From contig JBEKSY010000003.1 in assembly GCA_049516595.1 (NCBI GenBank), positions 82,535 to 146,534 of the forward strand: a stretch of DNA of 64,000 nt, in the 5' to 3' direction. Below the pieces are notes generated by a model. The model was given only the letters and a program-made list of their open reading frames with translations, searched no databases and was not told the origin of the DNA. A program made the position numbers and the translations under genes. Source of the DNA: JBEKHT01 sp049516595 (GTDB lineage: Bacteria; Chloroflexota; Anaerolineae; Anaerolineales; RBG-16-64-43). Shown piece after piece: positions 25,618-34,122 of the stretch; within the stretch, counting starts at the first letter, position 1; every line of letters starts with the position of its first letter.

Positions 25618-26743
25618 CTCTGCGAGGTCGGCCCAGCCGAGCCTCATCCCCGGCCGGTTCGCCGCGCGGGTCCTCCCGGCCTTCCTGGTCTTGCTTCTGA
25701 GCGCGGGGTATGCCGTCTGGGTTCTTTCTCGAGCGAATTGGGACCCGAGGGTGTTCGCCGACCTGGGCAGCCGGTACGCTCTCGGTCAGGCGAATGGCAG
25801 CGAAGGATACGACGGCCAATTCAACTATTTCATCGCGCTCGACCCTCGGCCGCAGTTCGTGGCCTCGCGGCTGGACGTCCCCGCCTACCGCTACCAGCGG
25901 ATTCTCTATCCCTTGCTGGCCCGGGTCGTGTCGGGCGCAAACCCCACGATTCTCCCCTGGGCACTTCTGGGGATAAACCTGGTCTCCGTGGCGGTGGCCA
26001 CACTGCTGACCTCGGAACTGCTTCGGAATCGAGGTGCGAGCCCGTGGCACTCGATCCCCTTTGGCCTCTGGGTGGGCCTGCTCGGCAGCCTGCGCACCGA
26101 TCTGAGCGAGCCACTGGCATTCGCCCTGGTCGCCCTGGCTGTCCTCTTGGACGACCGAGGCCTGCCCGCGGGTTCGGGTCTTCTGTTTGCCCTTGCCGCC
26201 TTTGCGAAGGAAACAACCTTGGTCTTCCTTCTGGCGTGGGCAATATGGGGATGGGTCGCCACAGGCCAATCGAGGGCGTTTCTGCGACGGCTCTTGCCAG
26301 CCGTCCCTTTTGCGGTTTTCCAGGTCTGGCTCTACCTGGTCTTCGGATCATTCGGAATCGGGAGCGGGGGGGCCCAGGGGACGCCCTTTGAACTCGTGCC
26401 TTTCCTCGGACTCTTGCGGGCAGGGCAGTCCGGCTCCCTGGTCCTGGCAGTGTTGGCCGCCGTCTACGCTCCCGGCATTCTCGTGCCAGCCGTGTGGGGG
26501 ATCCTCTCCCCCCTGAGACAGTGGCTCCGGAAGCAGGCTACCTTGGAATCCCTGTTTCTTTTTGCTTCCGCGCTGGCCCTCGCGTTGGCTCCGTTCTCGA
26601 CCTTCCGCGAGCCTCTGGGGATCACTCGCCTCGCATCCGGTATGATATTGGCCGGACTTCTGCAGGCGGCCCGCCAAGCGAGGCGGTCAATCCTTCGGTA
26701 CGCATGGGTCGGGCTCGCCTATTTGGCTTTCATCGTGGGATGA
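25610..26743 (+). CDS. Polytopic membrane protein of the AZOBR_p60025-like surface glycopolymer group
   Basis: A 377-residue protein with about nine hydrophobic helices. The first extracytoplasmic loop has NGSEGYDGQFNYFIALDP followed by YRYQRILYPLLARVVSG, the pattern of a family annotated as cell-surface glycopolymer formation proteins (GYDGQFYY-x5-DP). The acidic residue of GYDGQ would occupy the place of the catalytic Asp in GT-C enzymes. It starts eight bases before the end of the upstream type B gene and ends four bases before moxR, so it belongs to the same transcription run. Its substrate is unknown. Confidence 0.7.
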   Translation: MASSARSAQPSLIPGRFAARVLPAFLVLLLSAGYAVWVLSRANWDPRVFADLGSRYALGQANGSEGYDGQFNYFIALDPRPQFVASRLDVPAYRYQRILYPLLARVVSGANPTILPWALLGINLVSVAVATLLTSELLRNRGASPWHSIPFGLWVGLLGSLRTDLSEPLAFALVALAVLLDDRGLPAGSGLLFALAAFAKETTLVFLLAWAIWGWVATGQSRAFLRRLLPAVPFAVFQVWLYLVFGSFGIGSGGAQGTPFELVPFLGLLRAGQSGSLVLAVLAAVYAPGILVPAVWGILSPLRQWLRKQATLESLFLFASALALALAPFSTFREPLGITRLASGMILAGLLQAARQARRSILRYAWVGLAYLAFIVG

Positions 26744-26746
26744 GAG

Positions 26747-27706
26747 ATGCTCGAACGCATCCAGCCGATCGCTGATCGCCTCGTTGAAAACGTTGGAAGG
26801 GTCATTATCGGCAAGCGCACGGAGGTGGAGTTGGCCTTGATCGGGATGCTGTCGCAAGGCCATCTGCTCATTGAGGACGTGCCGGGCGTAGGCAAGACGA
26901 TGCTTGCTAGGAGCTTGGCAGTCTCCCTGGGAGGCTCCTTCAGCCGTATCCAGTTCACGCCAGACATGCTTCCCAGCGATGTCACCGGCGTTTCGATCTT
27001 TAACCAGCAGTCTCGTGAGTTCGAGTTTCGCTCCGGACCGATCCTGGCCCAGATTGTCCTGGCCGATGAGATCAATCGTGCCACGCCGAAGACCCAGGCC
27101 GCTTTGCTTGAGGCCATGGATGAACGTCAGGTGACGGTGGACGGCGTCACCCACCGCCTGCCGGAACCCTTCCTGGTCCTAGCGACTCAAAACCCCATTG
27201 AGTACGAGGGGACCTTTCCATTGCCCGAGGCTCAGCTGGATCGCTTCCTCATGCGGATTCGCTTGGGATACCCTATTCTCAGCGAGGAAGTCCGGATCCT
27301 CGAGAGCCAACAGCTTCACCACCCCATCGAAACCCTGCAACAGGTGACCGACGCGCGAGAGTTTGTCGACGCCCAAATGGCTGTGCGCGAGGTCTATGTC
27401 GATCCGCTCGTCAAACACTACATTGTGGACCTGGTGAACAACACCCGTCGGTACAGCGATGTCTATCTGGGTGCCAGTCCGCGGGGCAGCCTGGGTTTGA
27501 TGCGCACCTCACAGGCGCGCGCCGCGACCCGAGGCCGGGACTATGTGACTCCCGACGACGTGAAGGCCCTCGCCATTCCCGTGCTGGCTCACCGTTTGCT
27601 GCTGGAGCCTTCAGCGCGCCTGGAAGGAACAACGCCCGCCGCGGTTCTGCAAGAGATCCTCGGCTCCGTGGCGGTTCCAGGAGGCGATCTGAGGCGGCCC
27701 GTCTAA
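26747..27706 (+). CDS. MoxR-family AAA+ ATPase
   Basis: A 319-residue MoxR-type AAA+ chaperone. Walker A is EDVPGVGKTM at about residues 42-51, Walker B is VLADEINRA at about 103-111, and ATQNPIEYEGTFPLPEAQLD in full spans the sensor 1 and arginine region. These ATPases assist assembly or activation of protein complexes and almost always sit beside a DUF58 protein carrying a vWA-like domain. Here the DUF58 gene follows five bases downstream, so they likely work together at the membrane. A transglutaminase-like gene, the usual third partner, is not present. Confidence 0.93.
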   Translation: MLERIQPIADRLVENVGRVIIGKRTEVELALIGMLSQGHLLIEDVPGVGKTMLARSLAVSLGGSFSRIQFTPDMLPSDVTGVSIFNQQSREFEFRSGPILAQIVLADEINRATPKTQAALLEAMDERQVTVDGVTHRLPEPFLVLATQNPIEYEGTFPLPEAQLDRFLMRIRLGYPILSEEVRILESQQLHHPIETLQQVTDAREFVDAQMAVREVYVDPLVKHYIVDLVNNTRRYSDVYLGASPRGSLGLMRTSQARAATRGRDYVTPDDVKALAIPVLAHRLLLEPSARLEGTTPAAVLQEILGSVAVPGGDLRRPV

Positions 27707-27711
27707 CCCCC

Positions 27712-29064
27712 ATGCCTGAGTCGCAAGCGCGATCGGCGGGATCGCCGCCTCCCCATACTCCCGCGGACCGGCGGAAGGCGATCACGATCCGCCGACGAAT
27801 CGTCTTGGTGCTGTTGGCCGCCTGCTTGCTGGCGGCTTTCCAAACCGGTTCCTCCATTTTCTTTGGCGTGGCCTACCTGTGGGCAGGTCTGCTCGCGGTG
27901 AGCTGGTTGTGGGTTCGCATGGGTCTGCGCGGCCTGGTGCTCCGTCGGGAACTCCGCAGTCCGGAGAGCCGCGTGGGCCTGATCCTCGAAGAGCGCTTCG
28001 CCCTGGAAAATCACAGCCGCTGGCCTCACTTCTGGGTTGAGCTGTGGGATGAGTCCACCCTCCCCGACCATCGGGCCTCAACCGTGATCACCGGCCTGGG
28101 GGGCGGGCGAGCGAGGCAATGGGTCGTGCGCACGCTTTGTCGAAGACGCGGCCGGTTCCGCCTCGGACCTCTCACGGCGCGGGTCGTGGACCCCTTCGGC
28201 ATTTTCCAGGCCGAGGCAAGATTCTCAAAGACCTCCCAGTTGCTGGTCCAGCCGTACGTGGTGAATCTCCCGGTCGTCTACCTCGGCCCCAGCCAGCTTT
28301 CGGGTGGGGCCTCGGTTCAGCGCAAGACGTCGGCCGTCACGCCGAGTGCGGCTGGCGTGCGAGATTATGCCCCGGGTGATTCGCTCAGCCGGATTCACTG
28401 GCCCTCGACCGCCCGCCGCGGGCATCTCATTTCCAAAGAATTCGAACTGGATCCCAAGTCTGAGGTCTGGATCTACCTGGATGAGCACCGAGAGGTCCAT
28501 TGTTCGCTCCCCGAGCAGGAAGAGCCCGAGGACAAAGGCGCGCCCTTCTGGCTCAAGCACCGCCTCTTTCGCCTGCCCAGCGCAACCGAGGAATACGGAA
28601 TCGCGGCAGCCGCCTCTCTGGCACAGTACTTTCTGCGCCACGATCGCTCCGTCGGCCTCCTCACTTATGGCCCCGAACGTGAGGCGATTCAACCCGATCG
28701 GGGAGAGCGCCAGCGCATGCGAATCATGCAAGTGCTCTCTGCGGTTCAGGCGGAGGGTACGCTGGCGGCCGGGGATGTGATCCGTCTGGAAGCCAATGGC
28801 TTTCCACGCGGAGCGGCCGTAGTGCTCATCTCTCCTTCGGGCGATCTGAAGATCAGCCTGGCGGCACAGATTCTTCGCAGCCGCGGTTTGGAGATCTCCG
28901 TGATTCTCATTGAGCGATCGACCTTTGGCGCAGCCGATGACGTTCAAGGACTGGCCAGGCAGCTGCAGGGCTTGAGAGTTGGCGTGCGTATCCTGCGCCG
29001 AAACCAAGACTTGGCCGTCGGTCTGATGGGGCAGGCCCTCCCCAGGTTTCTCCCGGTCCCTTGA
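27712..29064 (+). CDS. DUF58-domain membrane protein
   Basis: A 450-residue protein with two N-terminal membrane spans (about residues 26-66), a beta-rich region, and the DUF58 core with its signature YAPGDSLSRIHWPSTARRG (about residues 222-240), followed by an ISKEFE strand. The C-terminal half resembles a degenerate von Willebrand A fold. DUF58 proteins are partners of MoxR ATPases, and the gene follows moxR directly. The start at ATG 27712 leaves five bases after the moxR stop. The pair closes the long plus-strand run; after it there is a promoter and the serS leader. Confidence 0.9.
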   Translation: MPESQARSAGSPPPHTPADRRKAITIRRRIVLVLLAACLLAAFQTGSSIFFGVAYLWAGLLAVSWLWVRMGLRGLVLRRELRSPESRVGLILEERFALENHSRWPHFWVELWDESTLPDHRASTVITGLGGGRARQWVVRTLCRRRGRFRLGPLTARVVDPFGIFQAEARFSKTSQLLVQPYVVNLPVVYLGPSQLSGGASVQRKTSAVTPSAAGVRDYAPGDSLSRIHWPSTARRGHLISKEFELDPKSEVWIYLDEHREVHCSLPEQEEPEDKGAPFWLKHRLFRLPSATEEYGIAAAASLAQYFLRHDRSVGLLTYGPEREAIQPDRGERQRMRIMQVLSAVQAEGTLAAGDVIRLEANGFPRGAAVVLISPSGDLKISLAAQILRSRGLEISVILIERSTFGAADDVQGLARQLQGLRVGVRILRRNQDLAVGLMGQALPRFLPVP

Positions 29065-29247
29065 GGCCACGGCCCCGCCTTGACGGCGCTCGCTGTGCGG
29101 GCACCCATTGCCTCGGGTCGGCTCGATAACACACGGGCCGGAGGGACGCAAGAACCCGTGCGTGGGGACGGCCACTCCCCCAGGACAAAGAAGAGGCAAG
29201 GCCCTGGGCGGCTCGGGCCGTCTGGCCCCGCATCTCCCCCCGACTCC

Positions 29248-29275
29248 TTGACATCTCGCGGGCTCGATGTACAAT
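29248..29275 (+). promoter_or_regulatory. Promoter of the serS T-box leader
   Basis: TTGACA at 29248-29253 (perfect -35) and TACAAT at 29270-29275, with a 16 base spacer. Transcription would begin near 29282, just before the first stem of the T-box leader. Confidence 0.8.
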
Positions 29276-29282
29276 CTCGCCC

Positions 29283-29574
29283 ACACAAACGAGTTCGCAA
29301 GAAGACCTGTGCAGGGCAAAGTACCCGGATGGCCTCTCAGAGAGCTGCCGGAGGATGCGAGGCAGTCAGGTCCAGCGGGGAATTCCACCCTGTCGGCCAA
29401 GTGGCCAGTCTCCCGTGAGCGGCGTGATCGCCTAAGCGGGACGGGAAGGCCCGTTAACGCCCCAACGAGGCTGCCGGGAGCTGTCGGCAGCAAACCCAGG
29501 TGGCACCACGAGCGGTCCCTCGTCCTGCGGGGTTCTTTGGGGAACCCAGGATGGAGGGACCGATTGTTGTTTCG
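29283..29574 (+). promoter_or_regulatory. T-box leader of serS (tRNA-Ser sensing)
   Basis: The leader contains the T-box apical part of Stem I (CAGAGAGCTGCCGGAGGATG region at about 29337-29356, with the AG-bulge and distal loop) and the T-box proper, AGGTGGCACCACG at 29498-29510, which pairs with the acceptor end of uncharged tRNA. The specifier stretch GGAATTCCACCC at about 29379-29390 contains a UCC serine codon at 29384-29386. A terminator follows. Uncharged tRNA-Ser should stabilise the antiterminator and permit serS expression. The specifier assignment rests on pattern and the downstream gene. Confidence 0.9.
29513..29572 (+). terminator. T-box terminator upstream of serS
   Basis: An 8 bp outer stem (CGGTCCCT at 29513-29520, AGGGACCG at 29555-29562) with an inner TCCTG / CAGGA-like and GGGTTC / GAACCC helix, followed by ATTGTTGTTT. 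It lies right after the T-box sequence and would end transcription when tRNA-Ser is charged. Confidence 0.8.
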
Positions 29575-29590
29575 GAGGACGGGAGGCAGA

Positions 29591-30886
29591 ATGCTCGATT
29601 TGAATCTTGTCCGCAATCAAACGGAAGAGGTCCGCCGGGCGTTGGCCAGCCGCCAGGCGGAAGATCCGCTGGATCGCATCCTGGAGCTGGACGCCCAGCG
29701 TCGTTCTTTGCTTGGCGAGGTAGAGGGGCTCCGTGCCCGGCGGAATACGGTCAGCAAGGAGATTGCGAGGATGCCGGACGCCTCGGCCCGTCAGGAGAAG
29801 ATCGCCGAGATGAAGTCGGTCGGGGACCGCATCGGATCAGTCGACACTCGCGTGCGGCAAACGGAAGAGGAGCTCAATCGCCTCCTCGGGAGCCTCCCCA
29901 ATCTGCCTGACCCGCGCACCCCCATCGGCAAGGATGAGGGTGAGAATGTGGTCGTGCGCTACGAGGGAGAACCTCGCCAGTTCCCCTTTCCCATGAAGCC
30001 GCATTGGGACCTGGGTCCGCAACTTGGCATCCTCAATTTCGAGCAGGGAGCCCGCATGACCGGTTCCCGCTTCTATGTCCTGCACGGAGCCGGGGCGAGG
30101 CTCCAAAGGGCCTTGATCGCCTGGATGCTCGAGTTGCATACCCAACAGGGGTACCAGGAGGCCTACCCTCCCTTCCTGGTCCGTTCTCAGGCCCTGTTTG
30201 CGGCCGGACAGCTTCCTAAGTTCGCCGACAATCTCTACCACGACGCGGAGGAGGATCTCTGGTTGGTCCCGACCGCGGAGGTGCCTCTGACCAATCTTCA
30301 CGCGGACGAGATCTTGGAGGCGGACGTTCTGCCCCTCTGGTACGCGGCCTACACCCCCTGCTTCCGCCGCGAAAAGATGGCGGCGGGCAGGGATGTGCGC
30401 GGCATCAAGCGCGGCCACCAGTTTGATAAGGTCGAAATGTACAAGTTCTGCACTCCGCAGACGTCCGAAGACGAGCTCGAGCGAATGCTCGCCGATGCCG
30501 AGCAGACCTGCCACCTGCTGGGGCTGGCCTATCGGATCAAGATCCAATGCACCGGCGACCTCGGGTTCAGCGCTCAGCGGACCTACGATGTCGAGGTGTG
30601 GGCACCCGGCTGCGAGGAGTGGTTGGAAGTCTCTTCGGTTTCCAACTGCGGAGACTTCCAGGCCCGGCGCGCAAATATTCGCTATCGCCCGGGGCGAGGC
30701 TCGCATCCCGAGTTTGTTCACACCCTGAATGGTTCCGGCCTCGGCCTGCCGAGGACCCTGATTGCCGTGCTTGAGAATGGCCAGACTCCGGAGGGGACCG
30801 TGCGCATCCCGCAAGTGCTTCTGCCCTGGATGGGGGGGATCGAGGAGATCGCCCCCATCCAGAAACCGACGCGCCCTACGGCCTGA
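29591..30886 (+). CDS. serS: Seryl-tRNA synthetase
   Basis: A 431-residue class II synthetase charging tRNA-Ser and tRNA-Sec with serine. The N-terminal coiled-coil arm (residues 1-110) begins MLDLNLVRNQTEEVRRAL. Class II motifs are visible: GSRFYVLHGAGARLQRALI (motif 1), FRREKMAAGRDVRGIKRGHQF in part (motif 2), and GSGLGLPRTLIAVLENGQ (motif 3). The start at ATG 29591 follows a GGAGG tract and the T-box leader; the frame is open further upstream through that leader, but that part is not translated. Normal length. If selenocysteine is used by this organism (see the peroxiredoxin-like gene), SerRS would also provide the seryl precursor. Confidence 0.97.
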   Translation: MLDLNLVRNQTEEVRRALASRQAEDPLDRILELDAQRRSLLGEVEGLRARRNTVSKEIARMPDASARQEKIAEMKSVGDRIGSVDTRVRQTEEELNRLLGSLPNLPDPRTPIGKDEGENVVVRYEGEPRQFPFPMKPHWDLGPQLGILNFEQGARMTGSRFYVLHGAGARLQRALIAWMLELHTQQGYQEAYPPFLVRSQALFAAGQLPKFADNLYHDAEEDLWLVPTAEVPLTNLHADEILEADVLPLWYAAYTPCFRREKMAAGRDVRGIKRGHQFDKVEMYKFCTPQTSEDELERMLADAEQTCHLLGLAYRIKIQCTGDLGFSAQRTYDVEVWAPGCEEWLEVSSVSNCGDFQARRANIRYRPGRGSHPEFVHTLNGSGLGLPRTLIAVLENGQTPEGTVRIPQVLLPWMGGIEEIAPIQKPTRPTA

Positions 30887-31055
30887 GGGCGCGCCGCACC
30901 CCGTCCGGCCCTTGCCCATCGGGCGGGCCAGGCTTCCCTCCCCTGCGGTTGGTCGCTTTGGCTAACAGAGGCGGACGACGGGCGGGGGGACGGGGTTTCT
31001 CCGGAGCGGAGGCGCGCCGTTCCCACTTGGGGACTACCCTCGGTTCGATCGCGAA

Positions 31056-31673
31056 TCAGGGGGCGAAAAACAAGTAGTTCTGGCCCATGCGCTCCAGCCC
31101 CTCTTCTGCCCAGTGGCACACCATGGCCGACTCATCACTCAGCGCCCGGTACAAGGGGCCAATTGCCTGCTCGTTGTTCATCAGCGCCAGAGCTCGCGCC
31201 GCTTCGATTCTTGCAGGAAGGGTTCCCGTCTCAAGTACGTCGACCAGCTCCGGGAGCGCCTCGGCACCCATCCTCAAGAGAACCTCGCCGGCCAGTCTCG
31301 CGCTGATCGGATCCTGATCGGCCAGCCTAGGCACTAAGGAGGGGACCAACTCCGCCGAATGGTTCTCTACCAGAGCCCGAAGGGCGCATTGCCTGACCGA
31401 TAGATCCGGGTCTCCCAGCGCCGAAGCGATGGCCCGGATGGCAGCCTCTTCATGAAAGGAGGCGAGAGCCCGAACAGCCCACCAGCGGCGATCCGGGCAG
31501 GGATCGCTCATGAGACGGGTGAGGGCAGGGAGAGCGCCTGGCTGGAGGGCCAGGGCGAGGGCCGCCGCCTCGGCAATTGTCTCGTCTCCACCGGTCAGCT
31601 TTTGGACCAGCGCGGGAAGGCTGTCGCCGGTCGTCATCGAATCATATGGCGCCGAGGGTTGGGGGTCTGTCAC
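31056..31673 (-). CDS. HEAT-repeat protein
   Basis: A 205-residue all-helical repeat protein. Five or six HEAT-like units can be lined up with the pattern P-x2-R/D-xx-A-x2-A-L: DRRWWAVRALASF, DLSVRQCALRALVEN, DPISARLAGEVLLRM, LPARIEAARALALM and a final SAMVCHWAEEGLERM. Such repeats form a protein-binding solenoid; no enzymatic residues are seen. In other bacteria such proteins are linked to phycobilin lyase-like or scaffold roles, but nothing here decides that. A minus-strand gene alone between serS and the divergent YtxH-like gene. Confidence 0.85.
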   Translation of the reverse strand: MTDPQPSAPYDSMTTGDSLPALVQKLTGGDETIAEAAALALALQPGALPALTRLMSDPCPDRRWWAVRALASFHEEAAIRAIASALGDPDLSVRQCALRALVENHSAELVPSLVPRLADQDPISARLAGEVLLRMGAEALPELVDVLETGTLPARIEAARALALMNNEQAIGPLYRALSDESAMVCHWAEEGLERMGQNYLFFAP

Positions 31674-31750
31674 AGTATAATCGGCACAGATTCGGCGAAA
31701 AGCCCGGACAGGTCAATCAGGTTGGCCATCCTTTCGAGGAGACAGAGGTA

Positions 31751-31945
31751 ATGTCGAAATACATTTCATTCGTCACCGGCGCGATCTTGGGAATCTTCGT
31801 GGGGGGCCTCTTGAGCCTGCTCCTTACTCCCTACTCCGGCGCGCAACTACGCTTGGAGGCCCGGCACGCGGCCGATGCCCGGCGTGAGGAACTCCAAGAC
31901 CGGCTTGCTGAACTGCGCTCTTCTCGCCCCACTTCAACACCCTGA
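31751..31945 (+). CDS. Small YtxH-like membrane protein
   Basis: A 64-residue protein with one N-terminal membrane span (ISFVTGAILGIFVGGLLSLLL) followed by PYSGAQLR and a charged helix, the layout of YtxH-type gas-vesicle/stress proteins. Start ATG 31751 (MSKYISFV) has GAGGAGACAG just upstream; a longer frame back to 31577 lacks support. A -10-like TATAAT is at 31676-31681, which would give a short leader. Function in the family is unknown, usually linked to envelope or general stress. Confidence 0.65.
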   Translation: MSKYISFVTGAILGIFVGGLLSLLLTPYSGAQLRLEARHAADARREELQDRLAELRSSRPTSTP

Positions 31946-31992
31946 TTCTCTGGGTCGGCTGCACAGGGCGCGCGTCATTTGCCTCACCCGAT

Positions 31993-34026
31993 TCAGGGAG
32001 TGATCTCGTACTGATAGGGAGCCTTGAGCCGCGTAAAGCGGGCGGTGCCCATGACCACGAGCACCGCCGTGTCCCCTGATTTGAGAGAGAGATCGGCCTC
32101 GCCATAACCACGATCATCCAGAGCGATCGGCTGCACGCGGATCCGGTTCGCCTGCTGGAGGATCAGCAGCACCCGATAGGTCTGCGGGATCTCATTGCTG
32201 AGGCGCACAAAACCTAGTCCCTCCCAGCCTCCCCAGTCCTGCTCGAAATCCGCGTGGTATCCAATTTGGGGGATCGAGAAGTTGTCGAGCAGGAGACCTT
32301 CTCCGTTCACCTCCGCATCCGTGACGTACTCAAAGCGAAGGAGGATATGTTTCCCCGCGTAGGGAGAGAGATCCACATTCTCCGCGACCCATGCCGGGCT
32401 GTCCCCCCCTCCGCTCTTCCCAGTGTATCCCCACCCATAGTTGTTACCTTGCGGATTGCTCTCCGTTCCCGAAGGCGTGTGCAGGGGCTGCCAAGTCTGG
32501 CCGCCGTCCGTGGAGGCTTCCAGGTAAGCGTAATCATAGTTTTTCTCAATATCGAACCATGCCTGATAGTGGAATGTGATCGGCGTGGTCGGGGGCAAAT
32601 CGAAGCCTCGAGTGAGGGTCATGTCGGATTCGTCGCCCGCATTGGACCAGACATCGTATTGGCCCTGCACGGGATCCACCGGGAGCACCTGGGCCTGCGA
32701 ATGGCCTGCCAGACGCAGGTGATAATCCCCTGCGCAGCGGATAAGGATGTAATCAATACCGTACTGGGCGACGTCCCGGGACTGGACGCCGGTGGGGCAA
32801 CTGGTGAGGGTCTCGGTGACGCGAGCGTGGGGGGCCTGCGGGTAGTTGGGAAAGGCGAACCGCCCGTCCCCTACGCCGGGATTGTCAAGATAAAGCGCGG
32901 CAGAGAAATCAGCGAATAGATCATCGGCCGTGATCGGTCTCCCAGTCTGCGGATCTTTCTCTCCCAGCTCTTGGAGGGTGTCATCCACGCTGTCCAGGCC
33001 GTGCTTTGGGTCGCGTACAAGGGCCTGGGTGGCCGCGCTGCCGAAACGGTTGAGAAAGTAGTCCAGAAAGAGGAAGCTGGCCCCGTAATGCGGGGAGGTG
33101 TCCTCCTGATGATCGTCTGGCCAGAAGTTGAGCTGCAGGTCCGTGTTTTGAGCATACACGCGGTCGAATCCACCCACGCTGAAGCCGTTGAGGAATTCAG
33201 CCAGTACCGAGGCCCCTTCGTTCAGCCAAGCATCCTCATTGCGGTCTTGGTACCAGTGGATCATGTGCTGAAACTCATGGGCCAGCACTCCGCCCGTGTA
33301 GCCATCCGCCAGGGGCGCGGCGTCTGCGTTCAGATAGAACATTTCATGGGCATTCGAAAAGGGATGGGCCAGCGGAGAATACTCGTCTACCGAGGAAAAG
33401 TATCCCGCCACGGAGGACCCCAGGTTGCGAGCAAAGAGAATGTACAGGTGCACATCCCCGTCGACCCCGGGGGTCCACTCGGAACCGAAGAACTGCCGAT
33501 CGGTCGTGTATGTCTTGTCCTCAAAACGGTCCACCAGCGCTCGTACGTCCTGATCGTTGGCGTTTATCCCCTTCTCGATCCAGAAGTAGACGTGGGGGGT
33601 GGCATACTGGAGGATGGCCTCAACGTCAAAGTTCTCATCGGTGTCTGCGTTGCTCGCGTGGAAAGTTCGAACCGTCCCCAAGGGAATCGGTTCAGCCGAG
33701 GTGGCGACCACGCGCGGGACATTTTGCTTTCCGCCCAATCTCTCGGCCAGGTCGACCAGGTCCGACATGGGAATGGCATCGCCCTCAAGATTAGAAAGAT
33801 TCACCTCCGCCGGGGCCGCCACAGGACTGGCAATAGCCAGCGGCGTGGGGGTCAGGCTGGGGGGCTGGTAGACGGGGGTGGCCGCCTCCGTGACGTAGAC
33901 GTCGACGGAGGGCATGTTCTTGACGAGGAGGGACCCGAGGTAGGCGGTGCCCCCGACCAGGGTCACGCACATGCAACCAGCCAGGAGGCCGCCGCATCCG
34001 ATCAGGATCCACACCCAGCGCTTCAT
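31993..34026 (-). CDS. Secreted/anchored M6-like metallopeptidase (immune inhibitor A-like)
   Basis: A 677-residue exported protein. The N-terminus has a basic start and a hydrophobic stretch containing LAGC, which fits either a lipobox or a membrane anchor. A proline/threonine linker (about residues 50-75) leads to the peptidase domain, whose zinc motif HEFQHMIHWYQDRNE (about residues 250-265) is followed by the WLNEGASVLAEF helix with the downstream Glu. The C-terminal half is beta-rich: STDGGQTWQPL, then LLLRFEYVTDAEVNGEGLLLDN in part, as in the last domains of InhA-type peptidases. Presumed to digest extracellular protein. Alone on the minus strand beside a two-component system. Confidence 0.85.
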   Translation of the reverse strand: MKRWVWILIGCGGLLAGCMCVTLVGGTAYLGSLLVKNMPSVDVYVTEAATPVYQPPSLTPTPLAIASPVAAPAEVNLSNLEGDAIPMSDLVDLAERLGGKQNVPRVVATSAEPIPLGTVRTFHASNADTDENFDVEAILQYATPHVYFWIEKGINANDQDVRALVDRFEDKTYTTDRQFFGSEWTPGVDGDVHLYILFARNLGSSVAGYFSSVDEYSPLAHPFSNAHEMFYLNADAAPLADGYTGGVLAHEFQHMIHWYQDRNEDAWLNEGASVLAEFLNGFSVGGFDRVYAQNTDLQLNFWPDDHQEDTSPHYGASFLFLDYFLNRFGSAATQALVRDPKHGLDSVDDTLQELGEKDPQTGRPITADDLFADFSAALYLDNPGVGDGRFAFPNYPQAPHARVTETLTSCPTGVQSRDVAQYGIDYILIRCAGDYHLRLAGHSQAQVLPVDPVQGQYDVWSNAGDESDMTLTRGFDLPPTTPITFHYQAWFDIEKNYDYAYLEASTDGGQTWQPLHTPSGTESNPQGNNYGWGYTGKSGGGDSPAWVAENVDLSPYAGKHILLRFEYVTDAEVNGEGLLLDNFSIPQIGYHADFEQDWGGWEGLGFVRLSNEIPQTYRVLLILQQANRIRVQPIALDDRGYGEADLSLKSGDTAVLVVMGTARFTRLKAPYQYEITP

Positions 34027-34122
34027 CGCCCACCACCCGGATCAAGAATGACCAACTCTACCACAGCCGACTCCGGGGATGGCTTTTCTGTCGGGCGGGG
34101 GCCCACCGGGGGAACCGGGAGA

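Noticed and set aside
24884..26269. A 461-codon minus-strand frame
   Set aside because: Antisense to the YfhO-like and glycopolymer genes; low-complexity Pro/Arg/Gly content.
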